In this document: piece after piece, positions 48,851 through 55,625 of the stretch | How the letters are laid out: every line of letters starts with the position of its first letter | Numbering within the stretch: the first letter of the stretch is position 1 | Virus record (IMG/VR): IMGVR_UViG_3300002835_000015 | Coordinates: 94,799 to 158,798 of that record | Length of the DNA stretch: 64,000 bases | Source of the DNA: a virus | Direction: 5' to 3' (one strand) | Program-made: the position numbers and the translations under genes | The notes under the pieces: model-generated | What the model saw: only the letters and a program-made list of their open reading frames with translations | Told to the model about the DNA's origin: nothing | Databases searched by the model: none

Positions 48851-49020
48851 GAGTTCTTATAAACTAGATCAACATACTTATCGACCAGTTCACTTACCGA
48901 TATCTCATGTAATCCAATCAACTCTTTAGCCTTGTCTACATTATGCTTATTTACAGCGGCCATTCTATTCTTGAAAAAACTAAGAATATAAATCATAGCC
49001 TTTGTACGATCTTCATTCAT
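48847..49020 (-). CDS. Small helical protein, 57 residues
   Basis: MNEDRTKAMIYILSFFKNRM... helical. ATGA-type overlap with 49017; stop inside family A copy 7. Confidence 0.65.
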   Translation of the reverse strand: MNEDRTKAMIYILSFFKNRMAAVNKHNVDKAKELIGLHEISVSELVDKYVDLVYKNS

Positions 49021-49271
49021 GATGGATAATCCTTTGGGTAATCGTTTTCTGGTCGTTTTGGTTTTGGCTGTCCCTCATATGGCATCCACCACGGAGCATC
49101 CATACGATCTACTATACCGGGACTTTCTTCACAAATCAAGATATGTTCACTTACCGGATCATCCTTATGAATCTCATACCTTCCCTGCCACACCCCAATA
49201 TACTCGCCAAAGTAATAAACCTTTTGGCCGTTGATGGGGCGACGAGGACCAAAAAAACTAATCCATTCCAT
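49017..49271 (-). CDS. Small Trp/Pro-rich protein
   Basis: 84 residues, beta-type (RPINGQKVYYFGEYIGVWQGRYE) with PWWMPYEGQPKPKRP; the family of small phage proteins with NGQ.VYYFG...VW.G..E is recurrent but unassigned. Confidence 0.68.
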   Translation of the reverse strand: MEWISFFGPRRPINGQKVYYFGEYIGVWQGRYEIHKDDPVSEHILICEESPGIVDRMDAPWWMPYEGQPKPKRPENDYPKDYPS

Positions 49272-49432
49272 TACTCACCCCCATAACTACGATATATCTC
49301 GTAGCATTTTTCGATAGTCTCATCAGACTCATCATCATTTTTTACAGAGATACCATTCTCATACTTATGAAACAGTTCGCTAAAAAGTCCGTAAAGTTTT
49401 CTTTCCTGTTGTCTACACTTTTCAATATTCAT
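49271..49432 (-). CDS. Small helical protein
   Basis: 53 residues from MNIEKCRQQE (GAGGGG upstream). Touches neighbours by one base on each side. Confidence 0.62.
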   Translation of the reverse strand: MNIEKCRQQERKLYGLFSELFHKYENGISVKNDDESDETIEKCYEIYRSYGGE

Positions 49433-49656
49433 TATTTTCCCCTCGTAATAATCAAACACATTGTACCAGTATCACTATCGGTATATCTCACAGTCTCATG
49501 AGGCCCGTAATACCAAGCATCATTCTTGGAGAAGTTGAATACAACCTCATCGGTCTTGAGTTGAGTATCATTATACCCACCCTCATACCCAAGAGTCAAT
49601 ACCCTCATATCACCGGGATAACCCTTCAACTGCTCAATCAGTTCATTAACGGTCAT
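49432..49656 (-). CDS. Small unknown protein
   Basis: 74 residues; TVNELIEQLKGYPGDMRVLTLGYEGGYND is a common phage protein opening with unknown role. Overlaps 49653. Confidence 0.7.
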   Translation of the reverse strand: MTVNELIEQLKGYPGDMRVLTLGYEGGYNDTQLKTDEVVFNFSKNDAWYYGPHETVRYTDSDTGTMCLIITRGK

Positions 49657-49913
49657 TCTTCATTCTCCGGAGGAAACATATTGTTCCAAGATTCATCATC
49701 GTTACCGCTCAACAGAATCTCACGCTGTTCAGCATTAAGATGAGGAAAGCACTGTTGAAGATAACCACCATTAAGCCACTCGTTAGCAGCACTCAGTTTA
49801 ACAGTGATACTAAACGGCTTAGCACTCATGGTGTAACCTGAAAAAGTAAGATTCTCACCATCAACCGTTCGGGTCACCTTATCACTCAGACAATACCGCT
49901 CAAAGCCAATCAT
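49653..49913 (-). CDS. Small unknown protein
   Basis: 86 residues; first gene of the 49935-promoter operon. C-terminus helical (LNAEQREILLSG...). Confidence 0.66.
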   Translation of the reverse strand: MIGFERYCLSDKVTRTVDGENLTFSGYTMSAKPFSITVKLSAANEWLNGGYLQQCFPHLNAEQREILLSGNDDESWNNMFPPENEE

Positions 49914-49934
49914 AGTTTTTCTCCTTGTGCTACC

Positions 49935-49963
49935 ATTCTACACTAGTATTATCGGCTTGTCAA
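49935..49963 (-). promoter_or_regulatory. Sigma-70-type promoter for the 49653-48847 operon
   Basis: -35 TTGACA, 17-bp spacer with GCCGATAA, -10 TAGAAT. Confidence 0.92.
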
Positions 49964-49981
49964 TAGGCTTTTCTTTAGCAA

Positions 49982-50065
49982 TCCTAAGTTGTTGGTGGGT
50001 AAGACTTTACGACGAATGTGGCCGCGTCAGTTTGTCCTAAACTCTTAGAGGATAAGCATTTAGAG
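49982..50065 (-). repeat. Family A element, copy 8
   Basis: Follows the tRNA-like gene at 50112 by ~45 bp; core GGCCGCGTC; flanked by AGCGAACC as in copy 9. Confidence 0.83.
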
Positions 50066-50111
50066 CGAACCCCTTTTGAATATGGTATACCGGCTGTTAA
50101 TGGATCGACTT

Positions 50112-50187
50112 AGTGGATAGATGGATTCGAACCATCAACTCCTCTTGTATTTAAACAAGTGGAACTCTACCTTTGAGTTATACCCAC
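50112..50187 (-). tRNA. Unusual tRNA, anticodon uncertain (TAA or AAA region)
   Basis: Acceptor GTGGGTA/TATCCAC, D arm ACTC/GAGT, T arm GATGG-TTCGAAT-CCATC are normal. The anticodon arm is a perfect CTTGT/ACAAG hairpin with a 6-nt loop TTAAAT, or CTTG/CAAG with an 8-nt loop; neither gives a standard 7-nt loop. Leu(TAA) would need the 8-nt form. Confidence 0.6.
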
Positions 50188-50567
50188 CGATAGTTTTACA
50201 AATAGTGTCCGGTATCACGCACTATTCAACCCTAACGGCTCTCGCAGTCTTAGGTTTCTATCCGACCCCTGTTTGTTACCAGCGAACCTTTTACGCCCCG
50301 ATTCTTACCCTCACCAGTATGGAGCGACCATACCGATTTGGAACCGCCCACGCTCACTTTCGTCCAGTTGCGAACTGGCTCAGGCAAGAGGCGACGGCTA
50401 CTGGTTGTATTGCTCGTGGTGAGGATGCCATCCCTCATAGATTGGTATCACTATACAGTATATAACCCTACTGTCAACCCCGGCGATGATTACGTCTTCG
50501 CTGAACGGGAGGTTTATCGTGATAGGTTATCCAATCTAGTCCCGTCGCATGGACCCACGGATGTTTG
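50188..50567 (-). ncRNA. Candidate structured non-coding RNA upstream of the tRNA
   Basis: 380 bp with no credible gene, clearly more GC-rich than its surroundings. Minus-strand hairpins include CCAGTT-CGC-AACTGG, GTATGG-TCGC-TCCATAC, GGATG-GCATCC and AATAGTG/CACTATT, with conserved-looking unpaired ACGAAAGTGAG and GGTGAGGGTAAG. A promoter (50450) lies inside; the RNA would run into the tRNA. The setting (phage, next to tRNAs) recalls large ornate RNAs such as GOLLD or ROOL, but no match is claimed. Confidence 0.5.
50450..50477 (-). promoter_or_regulatory. Promoter within the structured-RNA region
   Basis: -35 TTGACA, 16-bp spacer, -10 TATAGT; would start a ~260-nt leader ending at the tRNA. 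Confidence 0.72.
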
Positions 50568-50762
50568 TTAGATTTTTTGCCTTCGTCGTATTTCGTCAGA
50601 GCAATAGCAGATTTCATCAGCATAGTAGCCATAGTTCGGCTGGTCAGGCCATGCTTTCAAAACTTCCCTACAATCTTTAATCGTAAAAAGAAGTTCAGAA
50701 TAAGTCATCTTCTTAACCTTTTTAGCGTAAGCCGCATGATCCATAAACTTAGTGGCAAACAT
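50568..50762 (-). CDS. Small unknown protein
   Basis: 64 residues from MFATKFMDH (AGGAG upstream); the earlier ATG lies 1 nt after the -10 box and cannot be in the transcript. Cys pair near the end (ICYCSDEIRRR). Confidence 0.68.
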   Translation of the reverse strand: MFATKFMDHAAYAKKVKKMTYSELLFTIKDCREVLKAWPDQPNYGYYADEICYCSDEIRRRQKI

Positions 50763-50781
50763 CTTTGTCTCCTGTGTCATG

Positions 50782-50810
50782 ATTATACACTCCTATTATC
50801 GGTCTGTCAA
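50782..50810 (-). promoter_or_regulatory. Sigma-70-type promoter for 50568
   Basis: -35 TTGACA, 17-bp spacer with ACCGATAA, consensus -10 TATAAT. Confidence 0.93.
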
Positions 50811-50840
50811 GAGCATATTCTGTAGAAAAAACTTTTTGAT

Positions 50841-50920
50841 GCAAGTCTATAGGAGATAAGAGTTTACGTCGAATCCGGCCGCGGCGGTTTGCCCTAAACT
50901 CTTGGTAGTCAAGAACTTAG
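50841..50920 (-). repeat. Family A element, copy 9
   Basis: Only copy in which the central arms AAGAGTTTA and TAAACTCTT pair perfectly; core CCGGCCGCGGCGG. Confidence 0.88.
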
Positions 50921-50935
50921 AGCGAACCAGCCTTT

Positions 50936-51439
50936 TTAGGCTTCTACCTCATCATCAGAGAAAAACTCTGCCAGATTATAATCTTCCCATACCTGAACAG
51001 GAATCAACCCCTTATCATCCCCATATTCAGTATACAAATCATCTCCATCCTTCCAAATGCCACAATAACCCATACCCGGTTCAAAATAGGACGCAATCAC
51101 CCTAAAACCCCTCAATACCAGTTCCTCATACAGTCCAATAGGCGGCGACCACGCACTATCAAAACTCATAGTGGCCTCATTATCCACAATGGTAGGATTC
51201 AATCCATGAACTTCTCCGTTATCACTACCAATATCCCATTTAGTTCCCCAGTTATTTACACACCAGTTATACCAATAATCAGGATTAGATTCGTCGGTAA
51301 TAAGTTCGCCCTGCTCATCTTTTGGTACGGGCAAATAATGTTCACAAGCCTTACCTTCCTTATAGGCAAGAACAAACTCCATAACCTTAGACCGATCCTC
51401 ATGGCTAATCGTCAACTTATTCAAACACCAGTTAGGCAT
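50936..51439 (-). CDS. DUF1281/Api92-like protein
   Basis: 167 residues. MPNWCLNKLTISHEDRSKVMEF, NWCVNNWGTKWDIG and MSFDSAWSPPIGLYEEL are the hallmark blocks of the family found in phages and plasmids (ferredoxin-like fold). Function unproven. Confidence 0.85.
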   Translation of the reverse strand: MPNWCLNKLTISHEDRSKVMEFVLAYKEGKACEHYLPVPKDEQGELITDESNPDYWYNWCVNNWGTKWDIGSDNGEVHGLNPTIVDNEATMSFDSAWSPPIGLYEELVLRGFRVIASYFEPGMGYCGIWKDGDDLYTEYGDDKGLIPVQVWEDYNLAEFFSDDEVEA

Positions 51440-51458
51440 AACTGTCTCCTTTAGTGCG

Positions 51459-51486
51459 ATTCTACTCTTATCTTATCGGTTGTCAA
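51459..51486 (-). promoter_or_regulatory. Sigma-70-type promoter for 50936
   Basis: -35 TTGACA, 16-bp spacer with ACCGATAAG, -10 TAGAAT. Confidence 0.9.
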
Positions 51487-51500
51487 GAGTCTAAACTTTT

Positions 51501-51540
51501 GGCTGACTATACCCACTCAGCCCAAATCCGTAGGATTACC
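51501..51540 (-). repeat. Family B 3'-end element, copy 8
   Basis: GGTAATCCTACGGATTTGGG ... ATAGTCAGCC, between tRNA-Glu and the promoter at 51459. Here an in-frame stop breaks the coding reading seen in other copies, arguing for a DNA/RNA role. Confidence 0.6.
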
Positions 51541-51553
51541 TGATACAAGCCAA

Positions 51554-51625
51554 TGACCCCACGGAGAATCGAACTCCGATCTCCACCGTGAAAGGGTGGC
51601 GTACTAGCCGTTATACAATGGGGCC
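51554..51625 (-). tRNA. tRNA-Glu, anticodon TTC
   Basis: Acceptor GGCCCCA/TGGGGTC, anticodon loop CTTTCAC in stem CCACC/GGTGG, T arm CGGAGTTCGATTCTCCG. Lies 7 bp after the stop of 51633, so probably co-transcribed. Confidence 0.95.
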
Positions 51626-51632
51626 AATATAT

Positions 51633-51788
51633 TCACCAGACTACCTTCTCAATCCTGAGATCACTACCATACTTATCTTTAGCCTTTCTCCAAGCGTCAT
51701 ACTGGCTAAACGATACCACATAGCCCACAAATCGGCCATGTTGGAACACTCTCCACGACATTCCTGCGAGACATTGGGTTGTAGTCAT
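51633..51788 (-). CDS. Small unknown protein, 51 residues
   Basis: MTTTQCLAGMSWRVFQHGRFVGYV... AGGAG upstream. Followed directly by tRNA-Glu. Confidence 0.62.
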   Translation of the reverse strand: MTTTQCLAGMSWRVFQHGRFVGYVVSFSQYDAWRKAKDKYGSDLRIEKVVW

Positions 51789-51807
51789 AAACTTTCTCCT
51801 TAGTCGC

Positions 51808-51835
51808 ATTATACACATTATCGACCAGTTGTCAA
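51808..51835 (-). promoter_or_regulatory. Sigma-70-type promoter for 51633/tRNA-Glu
   Basis: -35 TTGACA, 16-bp spacer with GTCGATAA, consensus -10 TATAAT. Confidence 0.9.
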
Positions 51836-51853
51836 TACCATCTTTAGTTTTTC

Positions 51854-51934
51854 TCTAAATCCTTATCCCATAAGACTTTATATCAAATCGGGCCGCCCAT
51901 CATTGTCCTAAACTCTTATTCACAAACACTTTAG
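51854..51934 (-). repeat. Family A element, copy 10
   Basis: Overlaps the stop codon of 51931; core GGGCCGCCC. Confidence 0.86.
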
Positions 51935-52086
51935 GTCAACACAATATCATCCCCCGATACATAATACTGATCGTCAGCATGATTCAATACAAGATACATA
52001 GGAGGATTAGTTTTATCCGATACGTCAATAATAACAACATCCTCATCCTGCATAATATCATGAACAATATTGCCAATCTTATACAT
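51931..52086 (-). CDS. Small acidic beta protein, 51 residues
   Basis: MYKIGNIVHDIMQDEDVVIID... like a small SH3-type barrel. Coupled to 52086. Confidence 0.62.
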   Translation of the reverse strand: MYKIGNIVHDIMQDEDVVIIDVSDKTNPPMYLVLNHADDQYYVSGDDIVLT

Positions 52087-52553
52087 CATACCCTCTTATA
52101 AACTGTAGTGATAATATCTTGATTATTCTTATAGAACGTCCGCACCTTCACAGACGATTTAATCTGATCTTTCGGATACTTCTGAATATATTCCCAAGCA
52201 TCCTTAATATGTTCGCTTGTCCAAATCCGGTCAACAAACTCACCAACCCGTACAGTAAACGCAATATCAACAGTTCCGTTCTTGCTAATCACCAGAAACA
52301 AGAACACAATATGCTTCTGTTCATCAGTTATATCATGATACTTACTAGGGTCAATCCATTGCAAGTCCTGTTGCTTTTTACATTCGACCAAACATCCCAA
52401 CAAATCATTGGAATAATCATACAGAATATGGCTATCTCTTTTCCAGCCACTATGCCGTGTGAGAATATCATGAAGCATCTGCTCTTTTCCTCCCCTACCT
52501 TTTAGGTTAATGGAAGAAATAGCCTCTACGTTGATACTGCTAATAGGACACAT
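52086..52553 (-). CDS. Possible PD-(D/E)xK nuclease-like protein
   Basis: 155 residues. ILYDYSNDLLGCLVECKKQ places an acidic residue, then Glu-Cys-Lys on a strand (D...ExK pattern) as in restriction-type nucleases; HIVFLFLVIS and VDIAFTVRVG are further strands. Only suggestive. Confidence 0.58.
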   Translation of the reverse strand: MCPISSINVEAISSINLKGRGGKEQMLHDILTRHSGWKRDSHILYDYSNDLLGCLVECKKQQDLQWIDPSKYHDITDEQKHIVFLFLVISKNGTVDIAFTVRVGEFVDRIWTSEHIKDAWEYIQKYPKDQIKSSVKVRTFYKNNQDIITTVYKRV

Positions 52554-52586
52554 GATTTCACCAAGTGTGATTGGTTAGCAGTCGCC

Positions 52587-52615
52587 AATATACTGTCAGT
52601 ATCGGGTTTTGTCAA
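52587..52615 (-). promoter_or_regulatory. Sigma-70-type promoter for 52086-51931
   Basis: -35 TTGACA, 17-bp spacer with CCCGATAC, -10 TATATT. Confidence 0.88.
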
Positions 52616-52633
52616 TAGAATGCTTGAGATTTT

Positions 52634-52722
52634 TCTAAGTCTATGGCAGATAAGACTTTACGTCAATCCCATGCGGAGTGCCTCGCCCTAAACTCTTGGC
52701 TTGCAAGAACTTAGAGCGAGGT
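52634..52722 (-). repeat. Family A element, copy 11
   Basis: Flank AGAGCGAG; the gene at 52745 ends 23 bp away, one of the looser spacings. Confidence 0.84.
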
Positions 52723-52744
52723 CACTTCACCACCACGAGAAATA

Positions 52745-53152
52745 TCAGAAGAGAAGGTTTGCCAAACCCGTCTTGAATGCTGCACCAGCCAACAGCGGCC
52801 TACGGCAGTTCACGGTACGTTCAGCGTAGAAGTTGCGAATCTTACCGTCCGCAGTCTGGCACGTTACCAGATGATTGCTACGCTGAAAGTTGCTATCGTT
52901 GCGACGATATGCACTACGAGCATTCAGCCTGCGAATAGCATTATCGTCCAGCACATGAACACTCAGCACCTTTGCCAGATAACGCTCAGGGTCACCAGCA
53001 TTAGGCTGGAGATATTCAAAGTTATAGAACTCTCCGGCCTTTGCCGTTGACAGCGACCCATGAGCACCACCATAGATGCCATAAGCAGCAAACATAGCAA
53101 GGCAGCAAACAACAACCGTAGCAATCGAACCAAAAAGAAGAACATCGTTCAT
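52745..53152 (-). CDS. Membrane-anchored protein, unknown
   Basis: 135 residues from MNDVLLFGSIATVVVCC: one N-terminal helix, then GEFYNFEYLQPNAGDPERYLAKVLSV and ARSAYRRNDSNFQRSNHLVTCQT..KIRNFYAERT, a pattern recurring in phage membrane proteins. Function unknown. Confidence 0.74.
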   Translation of the reverse strand: MNDVLLFGSIATVVVCCLAMFAAYGIYGGAHGSLSTAKAGEFYNFEYLQPNAGDPERYLAKVLSVHVLDDNAIRRLNARSAYRRNDSNFQRSNHLVTCQTADGKIRNFYAERTVNCRRPLLAGAAFKTGLANLLF

Positions 53153-53198
53153 AAAAATCCCTTTCGTGTAGTGAAGACCAACCAAACCAGATAGCCCC

Positions 53199-53226
53199 AG
53201 TATACATCTATTATCGGCATTGTCAA
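53199..53226 (-). promoter_or_regulatory. Sigma-70-type promoter for 52745
   Basis: -35 TTGACA, 16-bp spacer with GCCGATAA, -10 TATACT. Confidence 0.92.
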
Positions 53227-53254
53227 GCCCTATCCTTGAAGAAATCTTTTTGCC

Positions 53255-53336
53255 ACAAGTCCTTATGCCACAACAGTTTGTGAAAAACGCCTGCGGCCAC
53301 CCATGCTGCAAAGTCTTATGCAGCAAGGGTTTATGG
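53255..53336 (-). repeat. Family A element, copy 12
   Basis: Ends 1 bp from the stop of 53338; core TGCGGCCACCC. Confidence 0.87.
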
Positions 53337-53337
53337 C

Positions 53338-53571
53338 TCATTCAAAATCCACGAAGATAATCTGATTGTATCCTCGCGGCTTCACGGTATAACCATCACC
53401 ATAGTCGTAGGTATCGGCCTTTACCGCAGTCATATTCGCCAGAGACTTAGCCTGTCGAATAACGCTACGCTGAGACTCAGCATTACGAGGCTGAAACTCA
53501 TACCGCTTCACCCAACCATAGTTAGCCTCACCGCCAAACGTATCAGTAACCGTCACAACACACTTCGTCAT
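53338..53571 (-). CDS. Small unknown protein
   Basis: 77 residues from MTKCVVTVTDTFGGEANYGWVKR; this opening recurs in phage proteins. GGAG upstream. Unknown. Confidence 0.7.
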   Translation of the reverse strand: MTKCVVTVTDTFGGEANYGWVKRYEFQPRNAESQRSVIRQAKSLANMTAVKADTYDYGDGYTVKPRGYNQIIFVDFE

Positions 53572-53593
53572 TTTCACTGTCTCCTTTGGTTTT

Positions 53594-53621
53594 ATCTTAT
53601 CACACAATCAAACGTTGTCAA
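53594..53621 (-). promoter_or_regulatory. Sigma-70-type promoter for 53338
   Basis: -35 TTGACA, 16-bp spacer, -10 TAAGAT; overlaps the end of 53618, with no family A copy in between. Confidence 0.8.
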
Positions 53622-53860
53622 GCATACGGATTCAAGATATCAGCAGCCCAATCCTCAATACGGTTACCAGCAGCACCACGGCTACTGTCTTTCCTGATAG
53701 ATATCTTGCGAACATCATCCGCAAAAAACGTACCACATTCTCCCATGCTACAGTTGTCGAGGGTAACAATAAGAAACTCGTTACCATTGTCGATAACAGC
53801 ATGAGACATGGTGCCAAGAGCATCAGCAGCAGCGAGTCTCATTTCCTGAAGGGTAATCAT
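53618..53860 (-). CDS. Small unknown protein
   Basis: 80 residues from MITLQEMRLAAADALG; two-part alpha/beta protein with CSMGECG. Coupled to 53862 (stop and start 1 nt apart). Confidence 0.68.
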   Translation of the reverse strand: MITLQEMRLAAADALGTMSHAVIDNGNEFLIVTLDNCSMGECGTFFADDVRKISIRKDSSRGAAGNRIEDWAADILNPYA

Positions 53861-53861
53861 G

Positions 53862-54071
53862 TTATTTCCAGTTGTTACGGCGACATTCTTCAGCCCATTC
53901 AGCATCTTCACGACGAGTACGATCATTGTACCCATAACCACCATTAGTCAGGTAGTTATCTTTCACAGCATCATAGCCATCATCACTATCCACAAACGGC
54001 TCGCAATGTTCCTTGCAACGCGAGCAAATATCACCACGATAGATCGTCACACCACAGCAGTCACTCAACAT
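53862..54071 (-). CDS. Small zinc-ribbon-type protein
   Basis: 69 residues; DCCGVTIYRGDICSRCKEHCEP gives a CC...CxxC...C ribbon. Tail acidic, then Arg-rich. Possible metal-binding regulator. Confidence 0.72.
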   Translation of the reverse strand: MLSDCCGVTIYRGDICSRCKEHCEPFVDSDDGYDAVKDNYLTNGGYGYNDRTRREDAEWAEECRRNNWK

Positions 54072-54103
54072 TTTTCACTCTCTTTCTTACTCTTTATATC
54101 GGT

Positions 54104-54132
54104 ATTCTACCAGCCTAAACTTTAGAAGTCAA
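54104..54132 (-). promoter_or_regulatory. Class 2 promoter for 53862-53618
   Basis: -35 TTGACT, 17-bp spacer starting TCTAAAG, -10 TAGAAT, followed by CCGATATAAAG. Confidence 0.85.
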
Positions 54133-54150
54133 GCATATTTTTTTGAAAAT

Positions 54151-54231
54151 CGTAAGTTGTTGTGTCTCAATAGTTTGCGTCAAATGCGGCCGCTGGGCCT
54201 TGGCGTAAACTCTTACGCATCAAGGCTTTAG
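54151..54231 (-). repeat. Family A element, copy 13
   Basis: Ends 1 bp from the stop of 54233; core GCGGCCGCTGGGCC. Confidence 0.87.
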
Positions 54232-54232
54232 A

Positions 54233-54298
54233 TCACTTGGTCTTAGAGTCGTTCATTTTCTTTAAGGCTTCCACAATCATAGGGATTCCAGAAAACAT
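54233..54298 (-). CDS. Tiny peptide, 21 residues
   Basis: MFSGIPMIVEALKKMNDSKTK. Last of a chain of four tiny genes; stop abuts family A copy 13, as real operon ends do. Confidence 0.42.
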   Translation of the reverse strand: MFSGIPMIVEALKKMNDSKTK

Positions 54299-54301
54299 TT
54301 T

Positions 54302-54376
54302 TTACCCCATAAGAAAAGTTGCGATACAACCACAAACAAACGCCACAGACAGGACAATCTTATCCTTAATGGTCAT
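54302..54376 (-). CDS. Tiny membrane peptide, 24 residues
   Basis: MTIKDKIVLSVAFVCGCIATFLMG, one hydrophobic helix; 3-nt spacing to the next gene. Confidence 0.42.
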   Translation of the reverse strand: MTIKDKIVLSVAFVCGCIATFLMG

Positions 54377-54377
54377 T

Positions 54378-54482
54378 TTATTTCCTTAATGGAAAAACAA
54401 GATCACAAACAAACCAAGCACAACCAAGGCCAACAACAAATCCCACACTGAAACTATTCCAGTCTAGATATATATCGGCCAT
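54378..54482 (-). CDS. Tiny membrane protein, 34 residues
   Basis: MADIYLDWNSFSVGFVVGLG... one helix. Ends 1 nt before the next start. Confidence 0.45.
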   Translation of the reverse strand: MADIYLDWNSFSVGFVVGLGCAWFVCDLVFPLRK

Positions 54483-54497
54483 CCGTAGCCCTTTCCT

Positions 54498-54641
54498 TTA
54501 GTTATACTTCATCCGAATCATCATCTGAACAATCTCAGGACGAGTCATGATACACTCCCACATATACCAATCACAGAAGTTGAGCCAACCCTGCTCAGTA
54601 ATCTGCCCACGCTGAAACATAGTCCACATGGTTTGATACAT
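54498..54641 (-). CDS. Small Trp/Met-rich protein, 47 residues
   Basis: MYQTMWTMFQRGQITEQGWLNF... amphipathic. First gene of the 54666-promoter operon. Confidence 0.58.
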   Translation of the reverse strand: MYQTMWTMFQRGQITEQGWLNFCDWYMWECIMTRPEIVQMMIRMKYN

Positions 54642-54665
54642 TTTACCACCGTTTTCCTTATTAGC

Positions 54666-54694
54666 ATTCTACACTACTATTATCGACTTGTCAA
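54666..54694 (-). promoter_or_regulatory. Sigma-70-type promoter for the tiny-gene operon
   Basis: -35 TTGACA, 17-bp spacer with GTCGATAA, -10 TAGAAT. Confidence 0.91.
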
Positions 54695-54713
54695 GCCCCA
54701 GTCTTCAATATTT

Positions 54714-54793
54714 CTAAGTCCTTACTGCACAACAGTTTGCGTCAAACGCTGGCGGCGGGCCTTGGCGTAAAGTGTTACGCTTCAAGGCTTTAG
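54714..54793 (-). repeat. Family A element, copy 14
   Basis: Ends 1 bp from the stop of the 18-codon frame at 54795; core GGCGGCGGGCC. Confidence 0.87.
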
Positions 54794-54794
54794 G

Positions 54795-54851
54795 TCACCA
54801 CCGGCCAGTACCATACCATTTCAATAGTTCATAGACATTTATTGCATACAT
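54795..54851 (-). CDS. Possible tiny peptide, 18 residues
   Basis: MYAINVYELLKWYGTGRW, its ATG next to the stop of 54851, its stop abutting family A copy 14. Supported by position only. Confidence 0.35.
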   Translation of the reverse strand: MYAINVYELLKWYGTGRW

Positions 54852-55156
54852 CACACCACCATGCCTTCCATAAAAGGATATTCCTTACCATTTACAGTCA
54901 CGAACCACTCATACTTGTGCTGATGCACACGAACGGGGCTATACTGGTTGATTCTATCTTTGGTAGTGCTGGTTTGCCATCCCCCCGTTTGCAGGGTATA
55001 GGTATTGTCAGCATGAATCTTTACCACATAGGTACTGTGGAGCAAAATACCAACCGATCCACATGGTAGGATTTCAGCGTAGGTGTTGTTTCCTACCTTG
55101 CGGCTATCCTTATTCCGCTTGCCACGAACCATAGAAACTGCTTCGGCGTGAGTCAT
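54851..55156 (-). CDS. Small conserved-looking phage protein
   Basis: 101 residues. MTHAEAVSMVRGKRNKDSRKVGNNTY, then SVGILLHSTYVVKI and LQTGGWQTSTTKDRINQYSP: a beta-rich pattern recurring in phages, role unknown. Confidence 0.78.
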   Translation of the reverse strand: MTHAEAVSMVRGKRNKDSRKVGNNTYAEILPCGSVGILLHSTYVVKIHADNTYTLQTGGWQTSTTKDRINQYSPVRVHQHKYEWFVTVNGKEYPFMEGMVV

Positions 55157-55186
55157 ATTCTTTCCTTTGGTGGTGATGATGTTAGG

Positions 55187-55215
55187 ATTCTACGCTATAA
55201 AACTTATTCTGTCAA
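55187..55215 (-). promoter_or_regulatory. Sigma-70-type promoter for 54851
   Basis: -35 TTGACA, 17-bp spacer, -10 TAGAAT; the -35 overlaps the stop of 55212. Confidence 0.87.
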
Positions 55216-55403
55216 GTCTCAACAAAATCAGTAAGTTCATTCTGATTGAAAAGCCCAAACTGGCCATTCTCATCCTTGACGAAAAACATGATCAGCGGCT
55301 TTCCGTTTTCGATGATAACGTCGAAACTGTTGACCACAACCTTAGTACCGGAAAGAGTCTTTGCGGTCATGGTTACTACGTTGGTGATATCATTGGTGAT
55401 CAT
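55212..55403 (-). CDS. Small beta-rich protein
   Basis: 63 residues (TAKTLSGTKVVVNSFDVIIENGKPLIMFFVKD). Unknown. Confidence 0.65.
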   Translation of the reverse strand: MITNDITNVVTMTAKTLSGTKVVVNSFDVIIENGKPLIMFFVKDENGQFGLFNQNELTDFVET

Positions 55404-55429
55404 GTTTTCTCCTTTGTTCTTATATCGAC

Positions 55430-55458
55430 ATTATACAGTCCGTTCTTTAGGCTGTCAA
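55430..55458 (-). promoter_or_regulatory. Class 2 promoter for 55212
   Basis: -35 TTGACA, 17-bp spacer with CCTAAAG, -10 TATAAT, then GTCGATATAAG. Confidence 0.9.
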
Positions 55459-55485
55459 CAAGAAAATAAAAGATTCTTGATTTGT

Positions 55486-55566
55486 TCTAAGGTCTTGAAT
55501 CTAAAGAGTTTACGTCAAGTCTGTGCGGCCCGATTCGTCGTAAAGTCTTATGCGACAAGTAGTTAG
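55486..55566 (-). repeat. Family A element, copy 15
   Basis: Here it faces the plus-strand HNH gene rather than a stop codon, probably because that gene was inserted; core GTGCGGCCCG. Confidence 0.84.
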
Positions 55567-55625
55567 ATTATTATGATATTGGTGTATAAACCATAGTCTA
55601 CATTTCCATACCGGAGACGAGTACT

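Noticed and set aside
50188-50567. RNase P RNA or group I intron
   Set aside because: A few strings are similar (GGTAAG, TGGTAAC), but the conserved core elements of either could not be placed; left as an unassigned RNA.
50121-50571. Open frames on both strands over the structured RNA
   Set aside because: Overlap the tRNA and many hairpins, no ribosome sites, unlike local proteins.
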